A stretch of DNA of 64,000 nucleotides, from positions 11,480 to 75,479 of the forward strand of contig RFNL01000372.1 in the NCBI GenBank assembly GCA_009927195.1, written 5' to 3'. Of the stretch, positions 9,328-18,159 are shown piece after piece. The stretch's first letter is position 1, and every line of letters starts with the position of its first letter. Below the pieces are notes generated by a model, which saw nothing but the letters and a program-made list of their open reading frames with translations, was not told the DNA's origin and ran no database searches. Position numbers and translations under genes: made by a program. The stretch comes from Betaproteobacteria bacterium. GTDB lineage: Bacteria > Pseudomonadota > Gammaproteobacteria > Burkholderiales > Burkholderiaceae_C.

Positions 9328-9567
9328 ATGGAATATCACTTCAGTTTGACGCAGCGATGGATACTTATTTTTTCTGTCCTATTTGTTTTGTTTGTGACCT
9401 GTATTTTTTTCATTGGAATAGAGGTAGGCAAAAACCATTTGTCAGCAGGTGTTAAGGAGCCCATCGGCGCTAAGTCGGACTTGCTGAAAAACATCGAGCA
9501 AGGTGCTTCTGGTGTGCAAACCGATGTTCAAACTAAGAATTTCGGTCAAGATAAAAAAGGGCAGTGA
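9328..9567 (+). CDS. Small single-span membrane protein in the T6SS operon
   Basis: A 79-residue protein that I do not recognise. Residues about 10-32 form one strongly hydrophobic helix rich in phenylalanine, valine and leucine; the remainder (about 35-79) is polar, with many Lys, Gln and Asp residues, and probably faces the periplasm. It begins ten bases after the PAAR-like gene and its TGA directly abuts the tssJ ATG, so it is co-transcribed with the membrane-complex genes. It may be a small accessory of the TssJ-L-M complex, or a remnant. Coding is supported mainly by tight packing. Confidence 0.6.
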   Translation: MEYHFSLTQRWILIFSVLFVLFVTCIFFIGIEVGKNHLSAGVKEPIGAKSDLLKNIEQGASGVQTDVQTKNFGQDKKGQ

Positions 9568-10143
9568 ATGTTTTCCAGGGCTTACTTTGATTTGCAACGC
9601 ATGATCCGTACGATTTCTATTCTGATCATGGCCATTGGACGCAGCCGAACTTTGCCGCTGGTGGTGTTCGCGGGTTTTGTTTTTTCGGCTTGTTCTTTAT
9701 GGGGGCCATCCAAAATCCCCTTAAATGATCAACCCATCAAAGCCCAAGCACCGAATTGGTCGGCTCTGGTGTTGCAGGCCTCTGCGGATGCCAACTCGAA
9801 CACCGCTTTGGAAGTGGACATCGTTTTTGCAGCAACCCCAGAGGTGAAGTCAATGGTTGAAGGCCTTGGCGCAGGCAAGTGGTTCACGGTGCGCGACTCC
9901 ATGTTGCGCAACTTATCGACTCAATTGCACGTCATTTCCTTGGAGTTGGTTCCTGGCCAAACCATGAAGCTGGGTCGTGGTGATTATTCGCAATTGAATG
10001 CCATTGGTGTGCTTGTGTTTGCCAATTATTCGAATCCGGGTGATCACAAAACAGCTCTACCGTTAACGCAAAACTCTCAACTCGTCTTGCTCGATGCCAA
10101 AGGATTTAGGGTTTTAACAGTGCCTGCAAATTCCAAATACTGA
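9568..10143 (+). CDS. tssJ: TssJ, T6SS outer-membrane lipoprotein
   Basis: The 191-residue product has a hydrophobic signal ending in VFSACS with Cys42 as the likely lipidated residue, followed by a beta-sandwich region ending in VLLDAKGFRVLTVPA, the arrangement of TssJ (VasD/SciN). TssJ anchors the membrane complex in the outer membrane and binds the periplasmic end of TssM. The start ATG 9568 has an AAGGG ribosome-binding site six bases upstream. It gives a long signal n-region; ATG 9601 or 9628 would give a shorter, more usual lipoprotein signal. The position before tssK, tssL and tssM supports the call. Confidence 0.88.
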   Translation: MFSRAYFDLQRMIRTISILIMAIGRSRTLPLVVFAGFVFSACSLWGPSKIPLNDQPIKAQAPNWSALVLQASADANSNTALEVDIVFAATPEVKSMVEGLGAGKWFTVRDSMLRNLSTQLHVISLELVPGQTMKLGRGDYSQLNAIGVLVFANYSNPGDHKTALPLTQNSQLVLLDAKGFRVLTVPANSKY

Positions 10144-10151
10144 AGATAAAA

Positions 10152-11483
10152 ATGTCCAACACTTCACTCCTACCTCATATCCAATGGCATGAAGGAATGT
10201 TGCTGTCCCCGCAGCACTTTCAACAAGAGTCAGCCAGAGTAGACAGCTTGATTGCATGGCAGTCTTTGAGCGCCAATGCTTTGGCCTGGGGTGTCAAGTC
10301 TTTTGAATTGGATCAAAGTTTGCTGGTCAATGGCTTGTTGCGCATCAAAAGCTTAGCGGTCATTTTCCCGGATGGAACACCCGTTGAGTACCGATCCGAC
10401 CATGCTGATCAGCAACCATTGGAACTCGATTTGGCAGATTGGGAAGATGAGTTTGCAAAAGGCGAATTGAATGTATATATCGCTTTGGGTATCAACCGGT
10501 CATTGAATTTGCCAGGTGAAGTCACCAGATTTCGAGGGATTGATGCACCGGCTGTGAAGGATGAAGTGTCTGAGGCATTGCCCATCGACTTGCCGCGCAT
10601 GACCTACAACCTGACCTTGTTGGCTGGGTCTAAACCCTCTGCTTTGTACCAATCAATGCGACTATTGTCTGTGCGCAAAGACAATGAGGTTTATCGAACG
10701 GGTGCAGCCTTGCCGCCCCTTTTGAGGCTGACATTGGATCACCCGATAAGCGAGAGATGCTTGCAAATCGTCACACAGTTGCGCATCAAATCAACTTTTT
10801 TGGCAAAGCTGACCAGTAGCCCTTCATCACGGTTGGAAGAGCGATTGGAAACTCTGGAACAGCGCAATAAATTGGCGGTGTTGGTGAAGGCGTTGTCTGA
10901 ATTGCAAGCGCTGCTGTCTTTCCATGAAATTCCACCATTTTTGCTGTACATGGTTCTTTGCAATCAATTGGGACCCCTGAGCACTTTGCGGCCCGGTTCG
11001 GTTCCCATTCAAGTGCCCCGTTGGCAACATGCAGATCCGGCCACCTCTTTCGGTCCCGTGATGGATGAAATTGAAGATTTAATGGGCGAGGTCAGCCAAG
11101 AATGGCGCACCGTTGTATTTGGATTTGACGGTCACATTTTTTCTCTACCGGGAGAAAATTTACCCAAAGCATCCGAGTTTTATGTGGGCTTGCGCGGACA
11201 GTCAGATGCGGAATTGACGCAGTGGATGAATGGTGCTGTGATTGGTTCGCAGACAGTTTGGACCTTGCTGAGCGACCGTCGCGTATTGGGTGTGGCGCGC
11301 AAAAAAGTGGATCAAGTGGAGTCCTTGGGATTGCGCTCAAGTTCTGGATACACCATTTTTTCTGTGGAACTGAGGGAAACATTCATCGTATTTGATCAAC
11401 CTCTTTTGATCAGCAATGTCAATGAAGAAAAACTTTTCCCCAGGCCGCGGGAAATCGTTTTATTTGAGAGAGCCGCTCATTAA
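10152..11483 (+). CDS. tssK: TssK, T6SS baseplate-to-membrane connector
   Basis: The 443-residue length and the N-terminal motif WHEGMLLSPQHFQQ (residues 12-25) are diagnostic of TssK (VasE/ImpJ). This cytoplasmic trimer links the baseplate wedges (TssF/G/E) to the cytoplasmic face of TssL and TssM. No membrane segment is expected or seen. The gene starts eight bases after the tssJ stop and ends 24 bases before the preferred tssL start. No anomaly was seen in length or motif. Confidence 0.95.
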   Translation: MSNTSLLPHIQWHEGMLLSPQHFQQESARVDSLIAWQSLSANALAWGVKSFELDQSLLVNGLLRIKSLAVIFPDGTPVEYRSDHADQQPLELDLADWEDEFAKGELNVYIALGINRSLNLPGEVTRFRGIDAPAVKDEVSEALPIDLPRMTYNLTLLAGSKPSALYQSMRLLSVRKDNEVYRTGAALPPLLRLTLDHPISERCLQIVTQLRIKSTFLAKLTSSPSSRLEERLETLEQRNKLAVLVKALSELQALLSFHEIPPFLLYMVLCNQLGPLSTLRPGSVPIQVPRWQHADPATSFGPVMDEIEDLMGEVSQEWRTVVFGFDGHIFSLPGENLPKASEFYVGLRGQSDAELTQWMNGAVIGSQTVWTLLSDRRVLGVARKKVDQVESLGLRSSSGYTIFSVELRETFIVFDQPLLISNVNEEKLFPRPREIVLFERAAH

Positions 11484-11507
11484 TTTTCAACCTTGGATCC
11501 ATCCATC

Positions 11508-12323
11508 ATGTCTTCGGCAAATCTATCCATACACCCACCAGGAGTCATCAGCCCAATGGGGGGAGGGCAAGACCTGGCATCTGTGCAATTTAGAGACTTC
11601 TACCAAGTATTGCAACGGGCCTCGCAGCTTATTTTGAAAGTCAGTGATGCAGATGCCGCCGAAGCGGCTCAAACTTTGAGCAAAGATTTGCTTCAATTGA
11701 TTGAGTTGCACACCATAGAAGCCCGACGAATTGGTGGGGCAATTGCTTTGGAGCATGAATCCCAAGCGCGTTATTTGAAAGCAGTTCTGGCCGACGAAAT
11801 TTTGTTGAATTCGGATTGGGCCGGTCGCGAGCATTGGCGGCATGAATTGCTCGAAACAAAGTTGTTCAAGTCAAGCCATGCGGGCGAGGAATTTTTCAGA
11901 CAAATTGATCAACTGCTTTCAAATCGTGAACCTTCACAACGCGCATTGGCCAGGTTATATCTTTATGTGATTTCTTTGGGCTTTCAAGGTCAATACAGGG
12001 GGACTGACGACATGAGCATGTTGGCCCGTTATCGCAGCGATCTTTTCATGTTTATTTTTCAGCGACAAGCTGAACTCAATGGGGCTGAACGGAGATTGTC
12101 TGAATTGCCCTACGAGAACACGTTATCCGATTATTCAGCCCATCGTTTACCGAGATTGAGCCGTTCTTGGATTCGGCTTATCTCGCTTGTGCTTGGCATG
12201 CTGATTCTTTCCGAGGTGATGTGGCTTTGGCAGTCTTGGCCTGTACGCAAGTCACTGGAAACCACGGTCGGCAGCACAAGCATCTACGATGAATATTCTG
12301 TAGAAGAAGTGAAATTATGTTGA
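11508..12323 (+). CDS. tssL: TssL (DotU-like), T6SS inner-membrane protein
   Basis: A 271-residue protein with the DotU/IcmH fold in its cytoplasmic N-terminal part (for example KAVLADEILLNSDW, then YLYVISLGFQGQYRG) and one transmembrane helix near residues 220-243 close to the C-terminus. It forms the membrane complex with TssM and TssJ. The short tail after the membrane helix means there is no fused peptidoglycan-binding OmpA/SPOR domain, unlike extended TssL proteins. I chose ATG 11508; a TTG at 11493 adds five residues. Neither start has a clear ribosome-binding site. The end overlaps tssM by seven bases. Confidence 0.93.
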   Translation: MSSANLSIHPPGVISPMGGGQDLASVQFRDFYQVLQRASQLILKVSDADAAEAAQTLSKDLLQLIELHTIEARRIGGAIALEHESQARYLKAVLADEILLNSDWAGREHWRHELLETKLFKSSHAGEEFFRQIDQLLSNREPSQRALARLYLYVISLGFQGQYRGTDDMSMLARYRSDLFMFIFQRQAELNGAERRLSELPYENTLSDYSAHRLPRLSRSWIRLISLVLGMLILSEVMWLWQSWPVRKSLETTVGSTSIYDEYSVEEVKLC

Positions 12324-15300
12324 ATTTTACTTTTGACCATGCATGGCTTGTCACCTTGTCTTTGGTGGCAATTGCCTTGCTTCTGGGTTTGTTATTTTTG
12401 ATCAGGGTGGCACATAAACACGGTCAATCTTCTCAGCAAAATGCAATTTCGGAAACAGTGGCTGTGTTAATGCCTGTCAAGACCCTCAAGCATTCATTTC
12501 GACAGGCAATTGGATTGATTGAAAGCAGTCTTACCCAAAGATCAGAGCGTTATAAGCTAACTTGGACATTGATTGTCAATGGGGGTGGCAGTCAAGGCTT
12601 GCCACTGTCCGCCAGTGGTCTGCAAAGTGCTTTTGGTGCAGAAAATTCTTCCGTCTCGTCCAAGGATGGTATCGGTTGGGGCTTCTTCGATAAAGGCATT
12701 GCTGTTCAAGTGAAGTCTGACCAATTGGGCGATGAAAGCAGTCAAGACAGCCACGGCGTATGGGATGAATTATTGAGCCTTTGCCAATCCTATAGGCCAG
12801 ATAGACCGTTAGATGCAATTGTTTACAGTTTGCCAGCGTCCGTGTTACTTCAGTCCAGTGCTGAAAGCAAATACGCCATCATGGAATCGGCCAAGAAATT
12901 CAATAAGTTGCTCTGGCTTGCACAAAACCGATTTGCACTTCAATTTCCCTTGTATGTGGTGATTGACGGCTGCGAGGCTATTCCTGGGTTTGCAGGTTTT
13001 GCATCATCATTGCCCACACAGATGCGACGCAGTATCTTGGGCTGGTCATCACCATTTGAGCTTTCTGCACCATACCAGGACCGCTGGGTTGATCAAGGTA
13101 TGGGCGAAATCATTTCCATAACAGCAGATGCTTGCATGGAGTTAAGTGCCATCGATGTGCTCCAAAAGGACAGTTCTAATTATTTTCTTTTGCCTTCAGA
13201 GATCAAAAAATTAAGCGAAGGGCTTCATGTTTTCATGGACGAACTCATGCGGCCCAGCGCCTACCATGATCCATTCATGCTGCGTGGCTTTTATCTCACG
13301 GGCGATTGCAGTGATGCGGCCCAATTGTTGCAAGGCACACAGGCACTCTCAATGCTGTCTGGGGCACCCAATGAGTTTCAGATCCGACCAGCTGTTGAAC
13401 CCGCATTTCTGCGCGATTTGTTTGAGAAAAAAATATTTGCTGAAAATGGTCTGGTACGGGCTTCGCGCACCCAAAAACTGCGTCAATCGACCATGCATGT
13501 GGCTGTCAGATGGGGGACTGGCGCATTTATTTCCCTTTGGTTGGTCTGGTTGGGTCTGGGAACCATCAAGATCCACTATTTTGCTGGCGAATTGGTTGCC
13601 GTGATCGATAAATTCAATCAAGAGGCAACGAATGCTTTGCGGCGAAGCAAAGACGAGACCATCGATCTTGAGCTGAGCAAAGAGCGCGCTATTGAAACGC
13701 TTAAATTGCTGGACTCCTTGAATACGGGCGCCTTATGGGCATTTCCCATGCCTGGTTCATGGTCATCCATTGATGACCTCAATCACAGGGTTCAGAAACG
13801 CATTGCCGAAGGATTTGCCAAAACAGCTTTTAACCCCATTCGATTAAGCCTGAATGCCGCCGTTGCGGAAATGACCGGTGCCACCATCGACCCGTCTAAT
13901 GGTGCATTGGTCAACTCGTCCAATTGTGCTTTACCCAAAACATGGATTGAAAGGATCTCCACTGCGGGTTCTCGCCCTGTGGATCCTGATGAGCAAATTG
14001 AATTTTTCATGTTGGAACAATATGTGCGGCGTGCAGCGGAGTTGCAACGCGTCATTGCAAGCTTGATGAGGCTGACCGATAAAACCGCTGCAGCGAGTGG
14101 AGAGGATTTGCGCTTGGTGGTCAAGGCGCTCATGGGTGTTGAACTGAATGGAAACATCAATCAAATTGCAAATATATTTCGCAACAGTGTTTCCAGCGGT
14201 GGTCTCATTGATCACAATTCACTTCAACAGGCGTCAACTTGTGCATTTGGTCAAATGTACGATGCCTTCTTGGAGGGTGCCTTGCAAAAAAACAGCTTGC
14301 TCAGCTATGAGTCCAGTTACTCAGAGTTGATTGCGCAAGTCAGCGTTGAAGCCACTTCGGCCTTTGATGGAACATTGGGCTATCAAGCCTGGAATGAATT
14401 TTCTGAGCAATTGAAAAGCCAATCTGCTTTTCTTCAACCCGGCAAAGGGATTTGGATTCAACGCAGGACCCCTGAGTTTGGCGTTAACTATGACAAGTTG
14501 ATGCAAACCGTTCGGGGCGTGGACTTGTTGGGAAGTGCTGCGGTGGATGCGGCGCAAAAACGATTGAACACCAGCTTTACCAAGTTTTTAGATAAATGGG
14601 ACAACATCAACCACGAAAATGCCGGCTCAATGGTTGGCAAACTGGACTGGATAGAAAAAGAAAGCCAGTGGGACTTCAATGCTGACAGGCAGGCGTTGAT
14701 GGAGAACATGAGCAAAATGCTGGCATTGCCTTATGTCAAAAATAATTTTCCCAGAAAGTTGCCTGAAGCGCCTTCAAATTCTGCGGTCATTTGGGACCGA
14801 CAGCGATTGGATCAGGCGCTGTCATATGCAGATGTCAAACGCACTTTAGAGGGTGAGTTGCTTCAAAAATTCCCAGCCAGTTTGAGGGAGCAGGCGACTC
14901 GTTTTGTTTATGGCGCTTTGGCCTCTAAAGTTTTGGAATCAACTTCCCAGGCGATGTCTGTCACCATTCGACCCATCAATCAAGTTTCTTTGCAAGAAGC
15001 TGAGCAAGCCAAGCTATCGAAACTGATTTCGTTGTTGACAGACTTGGGGGCCAGTGATGCGGTTGTTGCTTTGAGGGGCATGATTTCCAAGGAATTGATT
15101 GCGAGACTGATGGTGCTTGATGATTCGTTCAATCAAGCCTTTGTATTTATGCCCAAAGAGGTGGATTTCAAAAATTGGAATGGATCCGGAAATCCGCTTC
15201 TTGTTGCATTTGATTCCCCTGATGCCTCAGGATTGGCTGCTTATGTGGCGCAGCAAATCAGTTACATCGAGAACACTTCGAGAGAAGCAGAAACACTTTT

Positions 15301-16417
15301 ACAAACTTTGAATGTTTTGCAACCCAATCACCCCTTGGTGATCAAATGGAATGCCATGACCGCTGAAGTTTCGCGTTTCAAGATCAAAAGTCCCATCAGT
15401 ACTTTGAGCGTTCTGACCCAATTTATCTTGAACGCGGGTACGGAGTTTGAATTGTTCAACTGCTTGGAACGGATACAAAAAATAAGCACAGGCCGTCGCA
15501 GTTTTGATTATTTTTCAGACAGGTTGCAATCATTGCAAACTGGTTTAACTCAACGGTGTATTGCACTCAAAGAAAATGATCGAAAAGAATCATGGAATCG
15601 ATTTGCCAATTTATTCAACCGCGATCTCGCCAACCGTGTTCCCTTCAAATCATTGGCCATGCCCCCGCAAGTTTCTCAAAGTGGTTTGTCCCCAAGGTTT
15701 GAATTGATATCCGCAGATGTCGATGATGTGTCAGCGGTATTGACCAGTTTTGATAAAGCTTACAAATCATTGGGTGATACCAATGCCAATGGATTGTCTG
15801 CAAAGCCTTTGAACACACCGGTCAGCGTGAAAAAATTTGAAGAGCAATTTATTAAAGTTCGGCAACTTTTCGCACCTTTGTACCCCGCAGAACAAACACT
15901 TGTCTCTGGATACGATCTGACGGTAGATTTCAGAAGTAATCAAGCTGAGGAAAAAGAGGGTGGAAGAATCATCGAGTGGGTTCTTTCATCGGGCAATCAA
16001 ATGCTGCGTTCGCGCGATTCCAATGCCAAATCCTTGTTTTGGGAGCCAGGCACCCCCATCAGTTTGTCTTTGCGTGTTGCCAAAGACAGCCCACTAAAGC
16101 CCAAATCTGATCCCAACCAAGCTTACATTTCTGTCGAGGACAAAACAGTTACCTACCGATTTACCGATGTGTGGGCCTTATTTAGTTTTATTTCTGCGCA
16201 TCGAGAACCAGATAGATATAGCAGGGGGGAGTCCCGCATGCAATTGCTGAGGTTTGAATTTGTGCTGACACCCGTCTCAGACACAGCGAAGCAAACTGAC
16301 AGCGAAATACCTGCAAAGGTGTTCATGCGAATCGGATTGAGTGCCTTTGGCAAAAAGACCTTGTTAGCATGGCCATCGGTTTTTCCCAGCAAAGCGCCGG
16401 ATTGGGCTTCGCCCTGA
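12317..16417 (+). CDS. tssM: TssM (IcmF-like), T6SS membrane-complex core protein
   Basis: A 1366-residue IcmF/VasK family protein. A hydrophobic helix spans about residues 8-29 and a second near 398-418, with the cytoplasmic part between them and a long periplasmic part after, which binds TssJ. Many family members carry a Walker A site between the helices, but here the equivalent segment reads IVNGGGSQGLPL (about 86-97) with no lysine followed by Ser/Thr, so nucleotide binding is unlikely. TssM forms the envelope-spanning channel with TssL and TssJ. The start overlaps tssL. The C-terminal beta domain, ending near FMRIGLSAFGKKTLLAWPSV, is intact. Confidence 0.95.
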   Translation: MLNFTFDHAWLVTLSLVAIALLLGLLFLIRVAHKHGQSSQQNAISETVAVLMPVKTLKHSFRQAIGLIESSLTQRSERYKLTWTLIVNGGGSQGLPLSASGLQSAFGAENSSVSSKDGIGWGFFDKGIAVQVKSDQLGDESSQDSHGVWDELLSLCQSYRPDRPLDAIVYSLPASVLLQSSAESKYAIMESAKKFNKLLWLAQNRFALQFPLYVVIDGCEAIPGFAGFASSLPTQMRRSILGWSSPFELSAPYQDRWVDQGMGEIISITADACMELSAIDVLQKDSSNYFLLPSEIKKLSEGLHVFMDELMRPSAYHDPFMLRGFYLTGDCSDAAQLLQGTQALSMLSGAPNEFQIRPAVEPAFLRDLFEKKIFAENGLVRASRTQKLRQSTMHVAVRWGTGAFISLWLVWLGLGTIKIHYFAGELVAVIDKFNQEATNALRRSKDETIDLELSKERAIETLKLLDSLNTGALWAFPMPGSWSSIDDLNHRVQKRIAEGFAKTAFNPIRLSLNAAVAEMTGATIDPSNGALVNSSNCALPKTWIERISTAGSRPVDPDEQIEFFMLEQYVRRAAELQRVIASLMRLTDKTAAASGEDLRLVVKALMGVELNGNINQIANIFRNSVSSGGLIDHNSLQQASTCAFGQMYDAFLEGALQKNSLLSYESSYSELIAQVSVEATSAFDGTLGYQAWNEFSEQLKSQSAFLQPGKGIWIQRRTPEFGVNYDKLMQTVRGVDLLGSAAVDAAQKRLNTSFTKFLDKWDNINHENAGSMVGKLDWIEKESQWDFNADRQALMENMSKMLALPYVKNNFPRKLPEAPSNSAVIWDRQRLDQALSYADVKRTLEGELLQKFPASLREQATRFVYGALASKVLESTSQAMSVTIRPINQVSLQEAEQAKLSKLISLLTDLGASDAVVALRGMISKELIARLMVLDDSFNQAFVFMPKEVDFKNWNGSGNPLLVAFDSPDASGLAAYVAQQISYIENTSREAETLLQTLNVLQPNHPLVIKWNAMTAEVSRFKIKSPISTLSVLTQFILNAGTEFELFNCLERIQKISTGRRSFDYFSDRLQSLQTGLTQRCIALKENDRKESWNRFANLFNRDLANRVPFKSLAMPPQVSQSGLSPRFELISADVDDVSAVLTSFDKAYKSLGDTNANGLSAKPLNTPVSVKKFEEQFIKVRQLFAPLYPAEQTLVSGYDLTVDFRSNQAEEKEGGRIIEWVLSSGNQMLRSRDSNAKSLFWEPGTPISLSLRVAKDSPLKPKSDPNQAYISVEDKTVTYRFTDVWALFSFISAHREPDRYSRGESRMQLLRFEFVLTPVSDTAKQTDSEIPAKVFMRIGLSAFGKKTLLAWPSVFPSKAPDWASP

Positions 16418-16427
16418 GTCACTCCCT

Positions 16428-17564
16428 ATGATCGACAACGCCCTTTCATTGATAGATCAATTGCTGATACCCATCTCCGAGCAAGCACCATGCGGTGGCT
16501 CCTTGCGGCATGACAGTTTGTTTACCAATATCAGACTGGCGCGGGAAGAGGATGACCCCCATTTGCCCATGCGGCAATGGGAGCGTCCCTTAAAGAAAGC
16601 GGATTGGGGATTGATTGAGACGGAATGTTTGGACGCATTGCGTCATAAAAGCAAAGATCTGCAACTGGTGGCTTGGTTGACCGAATCCTGGATGCGCATA
16701 CATGGCATCAAGGGATTTGAAACGGGTCTTGTGCTTTTGCATGACATGATCACAAGATTTTGGGATGAACTGCATCCGCAAATCATGGATGGAGATACCG
16801 ACGCTCGGAAATCACCGTTTGAGTGGCTCAGTGAGTCGATGTCTGTGAGTTTGCGGGTCCATGTGGTTTTATTGACCGTTTATAACCGAAAGCCATCTAA
16901 AATTTCTTTGGCTGAATGGGATAAATTGACCTCTTTAGAAGTTGATGCCCAAGATTCGCTTCGACCTCAGGTCGAGATGGAGGCCAGCGAAAGGGAATTT
17001 GAGCCGATTTATCGCTCAGAGCTGATCAGCGTTGCTCAAAGCGAACCATTCAAAGAATGGCTGTCGCTCGAGCTTGATGAGACCAAAAATTCAATAAAAA
17101 TACTGCACCAAATCAAAATTATTTTGGATCGGCAAATGAAATCCGACTCGCCCAATTTGAACAAACTATTCCAAATTTTGGGGCAAATAGAAAAGGTTTT
17201 AGAAACTCTGACCCAGCGCACCAAGCTTACCGTAAAACAAGCCCCCGAGGTTATTCATGATTTGTCCCCCCACAGCGCGCATGAGCGTGAAAGAGCAAAC
17301 TTGATGAAAGAAGAGTATGTCAATGGAAATTTGTCAATGGATTCGCTGAATGGTCCTTGGCGCAACAGGGAAGAAGCCTATGCCACTCTCGAGGCTGTGG
17401 CCGAGTATTTGCAACAAAGGGAACCCCACAGTCCAACTCCTTATTTGGTCAAGAAAGCAGTGCGTTGGGGAAAACTGACATTGCCCGAATTGATGCAGGA
17501 AATCATGAAAGAAGAGGGTGATTTGAACAGAATGTCCAATCTATTTGGACAATCTGAACATTGA
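16428..17564 (+). CDS. tssA: TssA (ImpA N-terminal family), T6SS assembly protein
   Basis: The 378-residue protein starts with an ImpA N-terminal domain, including APCGGSLRHD (residues 20-29), the usual PxGxxLRYD-like motif, and WGLIETECLDALRHKSKDLQ. The C-terminal part has YATLEAVAEYLQQREPHSPTP, seen in TssA proteins of the short type. TssA primes tube and sheath assembly at the baseplate and may follow the growing tail. It starts ten bases after tssM and is the last T6SS gene seen. A weak inverted repeat lies in the last codons, but no strong terminator was found. Confidence 0.9.
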   Translation: MIDNALSLIDQLLIPISEQAPCGGSLRHDSLFTNIRLAREEDDPHLPMRQWERPLKKADWGLIETECLDALRHKSKDLQLVAWLTESWMRIHGIKGFETGLVLLHDMITRFWDELHPQIMDGDTDARKSPFEWLSESMSVSLRVHVVLLTVYNRKPSKISLAEWDKLTSLEVDAQDSLRPQVEMEASEREFEPIYRSELISVAQSEPFKEWLSLELDETKNSIKILHQIKIILDRQMKSDSPNLNKLFQILGQIEKVLETLTQRTKLTVKQAPEVIHDLSPHSAHERERANLMKEEYVNGNLSMDSLNGPWRNREEAYATLEAVAEYLQQREPHSPTPYLVKKAVRWGKLTLPELMQEIMKEEGDLNRMSNLFGQSEH

Positions 17565-17645
17565 CTTTTTGTTAAAAAGGTTTTGATTTTATTTATTTTT
17601 GATGCACCATCTTCATTGATGGCTTGAAAAATATATTCAGATAAT

Positions 17646-17659
17646 GCCTTTGCAAAGGC
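17646..17659. promoter_or_regulatory. Perfect 14-base palindrome upstream of the hns-type gene
   Basis: GCCTTTGCAAAGGC is its own reverse complement. It ends 19 bases before a consensus -10 box (TATAAT), so it covers the region where a -35 box and an activator or repressor would bind. It is a candidate operator; the protein that binds it cannot be named from the sequence. Confidence 0.4.
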
Positions 17660-17678
17660 GCCATATACCATATGGGTT

Positions 17679-17684
17679 TATAAT
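17679..17684 (+). promoter_or_regulatory. Consensus -10 box of the hns-type gene promoter
   Basis: An exact TATAAT lies 60 bases before the ATG at 17745. A start of transcription near 17691 would leave a leader of about 54 bases, which excludes the upstream in-frame GTG at 17688 as a start codon. No good -35 hexamer is found at the normal spacing; the palindrome at 17646-17659 lies there instead, so the promoter may depend on a regulator. Confidence 0.5.
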
Positions 17685-17744
17685 GACATGGTGTTAACTC
17701 ACAACTTTCCAATTATCAATCACCATATTCAGGAGTTTATTACC

Positions 17745-18104
17745 ATGGCAACTTCAGTTGCATCACAACTGGCCAAATTACGTAAAGAACGTGAAGCGCT
17801 TGAAAAGCGTGAAAAAGCCTTGCAGGCCAGAACCCACTCTCGTGCCATTGAAAAAATTTTGGTCATTGCCAAAGATGCCGCACTGACCGCTGCAGACATT
17901 ACAGCTGCCATGGGATCTGGCAAAAAGAAGACTGCAAAATCCAAATCTGTCGGTGCAAACAAGAGCCCAGTGTCCAGGGGTAAAGTGGCGCCAAAATACA
18001 GGAACCCAGCGAATGCCAGCCAAACTTGGACCGGTCGTGGTAAATCACCTGTATGGGTGCAAGCCCTGAAAGTCGCAGGGACATTGGATGCGGCTTTGAT
18101 TTAA
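17745..18104 (+). CDS. H-NS family nucleoid protein
   Basis: A 119-residue protein with an N-terminal coiled coil (about 5-40, rich in Lys, Glu, Arg and Ala) for oligomerisation, a basic linker, and the C-terminal H-NS DNA-binding motif KYRNPANASQTWTGRGKSP (about 84-103). It silences AT-rich DNA. The start is ATG 17745 with AGGAG nine bases upstream. A consensus -10 box and a palindrome lie upstream, and a strong terminator follows, so it is a single-gene unit. It lies directly after the T6SS cluster and could act on it, but regulation of the T6SS is inference. Confidence 0.93.
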   Translation: MATSVASQLAKLRKEREALEKREKALQARTHSRAIEKILVIAKDAALTAADITAAMGSGKKKTAKSKSVGANKSPVSRGKVAPKYRNPANASQTWTGRGKSPVWVQALKVAGTLDAALI

Positions 18105-18123
18105 ACCCCTTGGCACATGCAAA

Positions 18124-18155
18124 AACCCGCTGGGTCAAAGACCAGCGGGTTTTTT
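18124..18155 (+). terminator. Rho-independent terminator, probably bidirectional
   Basis: A perfect 10-base stem (AACCCGCTGG at 18124-18133 with CCAGCGGGTT at 18142-18151), an 8-base loop and a T tract at 18150-18155 lie 20 bases after the hns-type stop. On the minus strand the A run at 18121-18125 becomes a T tract, so the same hairpin can end the convergent PglL transcript. Confidence 0.9.
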
Positions 18156-18159
18156 ATTG

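Noticed and set aside
17533..17579. TGTCCAA/TTGGACA and CTTTTT/AAAAAG repeats as a T6SS terminator
   Set aside because: The first hairpin lies inside the tssA coding end and lacks a T tract; the second is a weak A/T stem.
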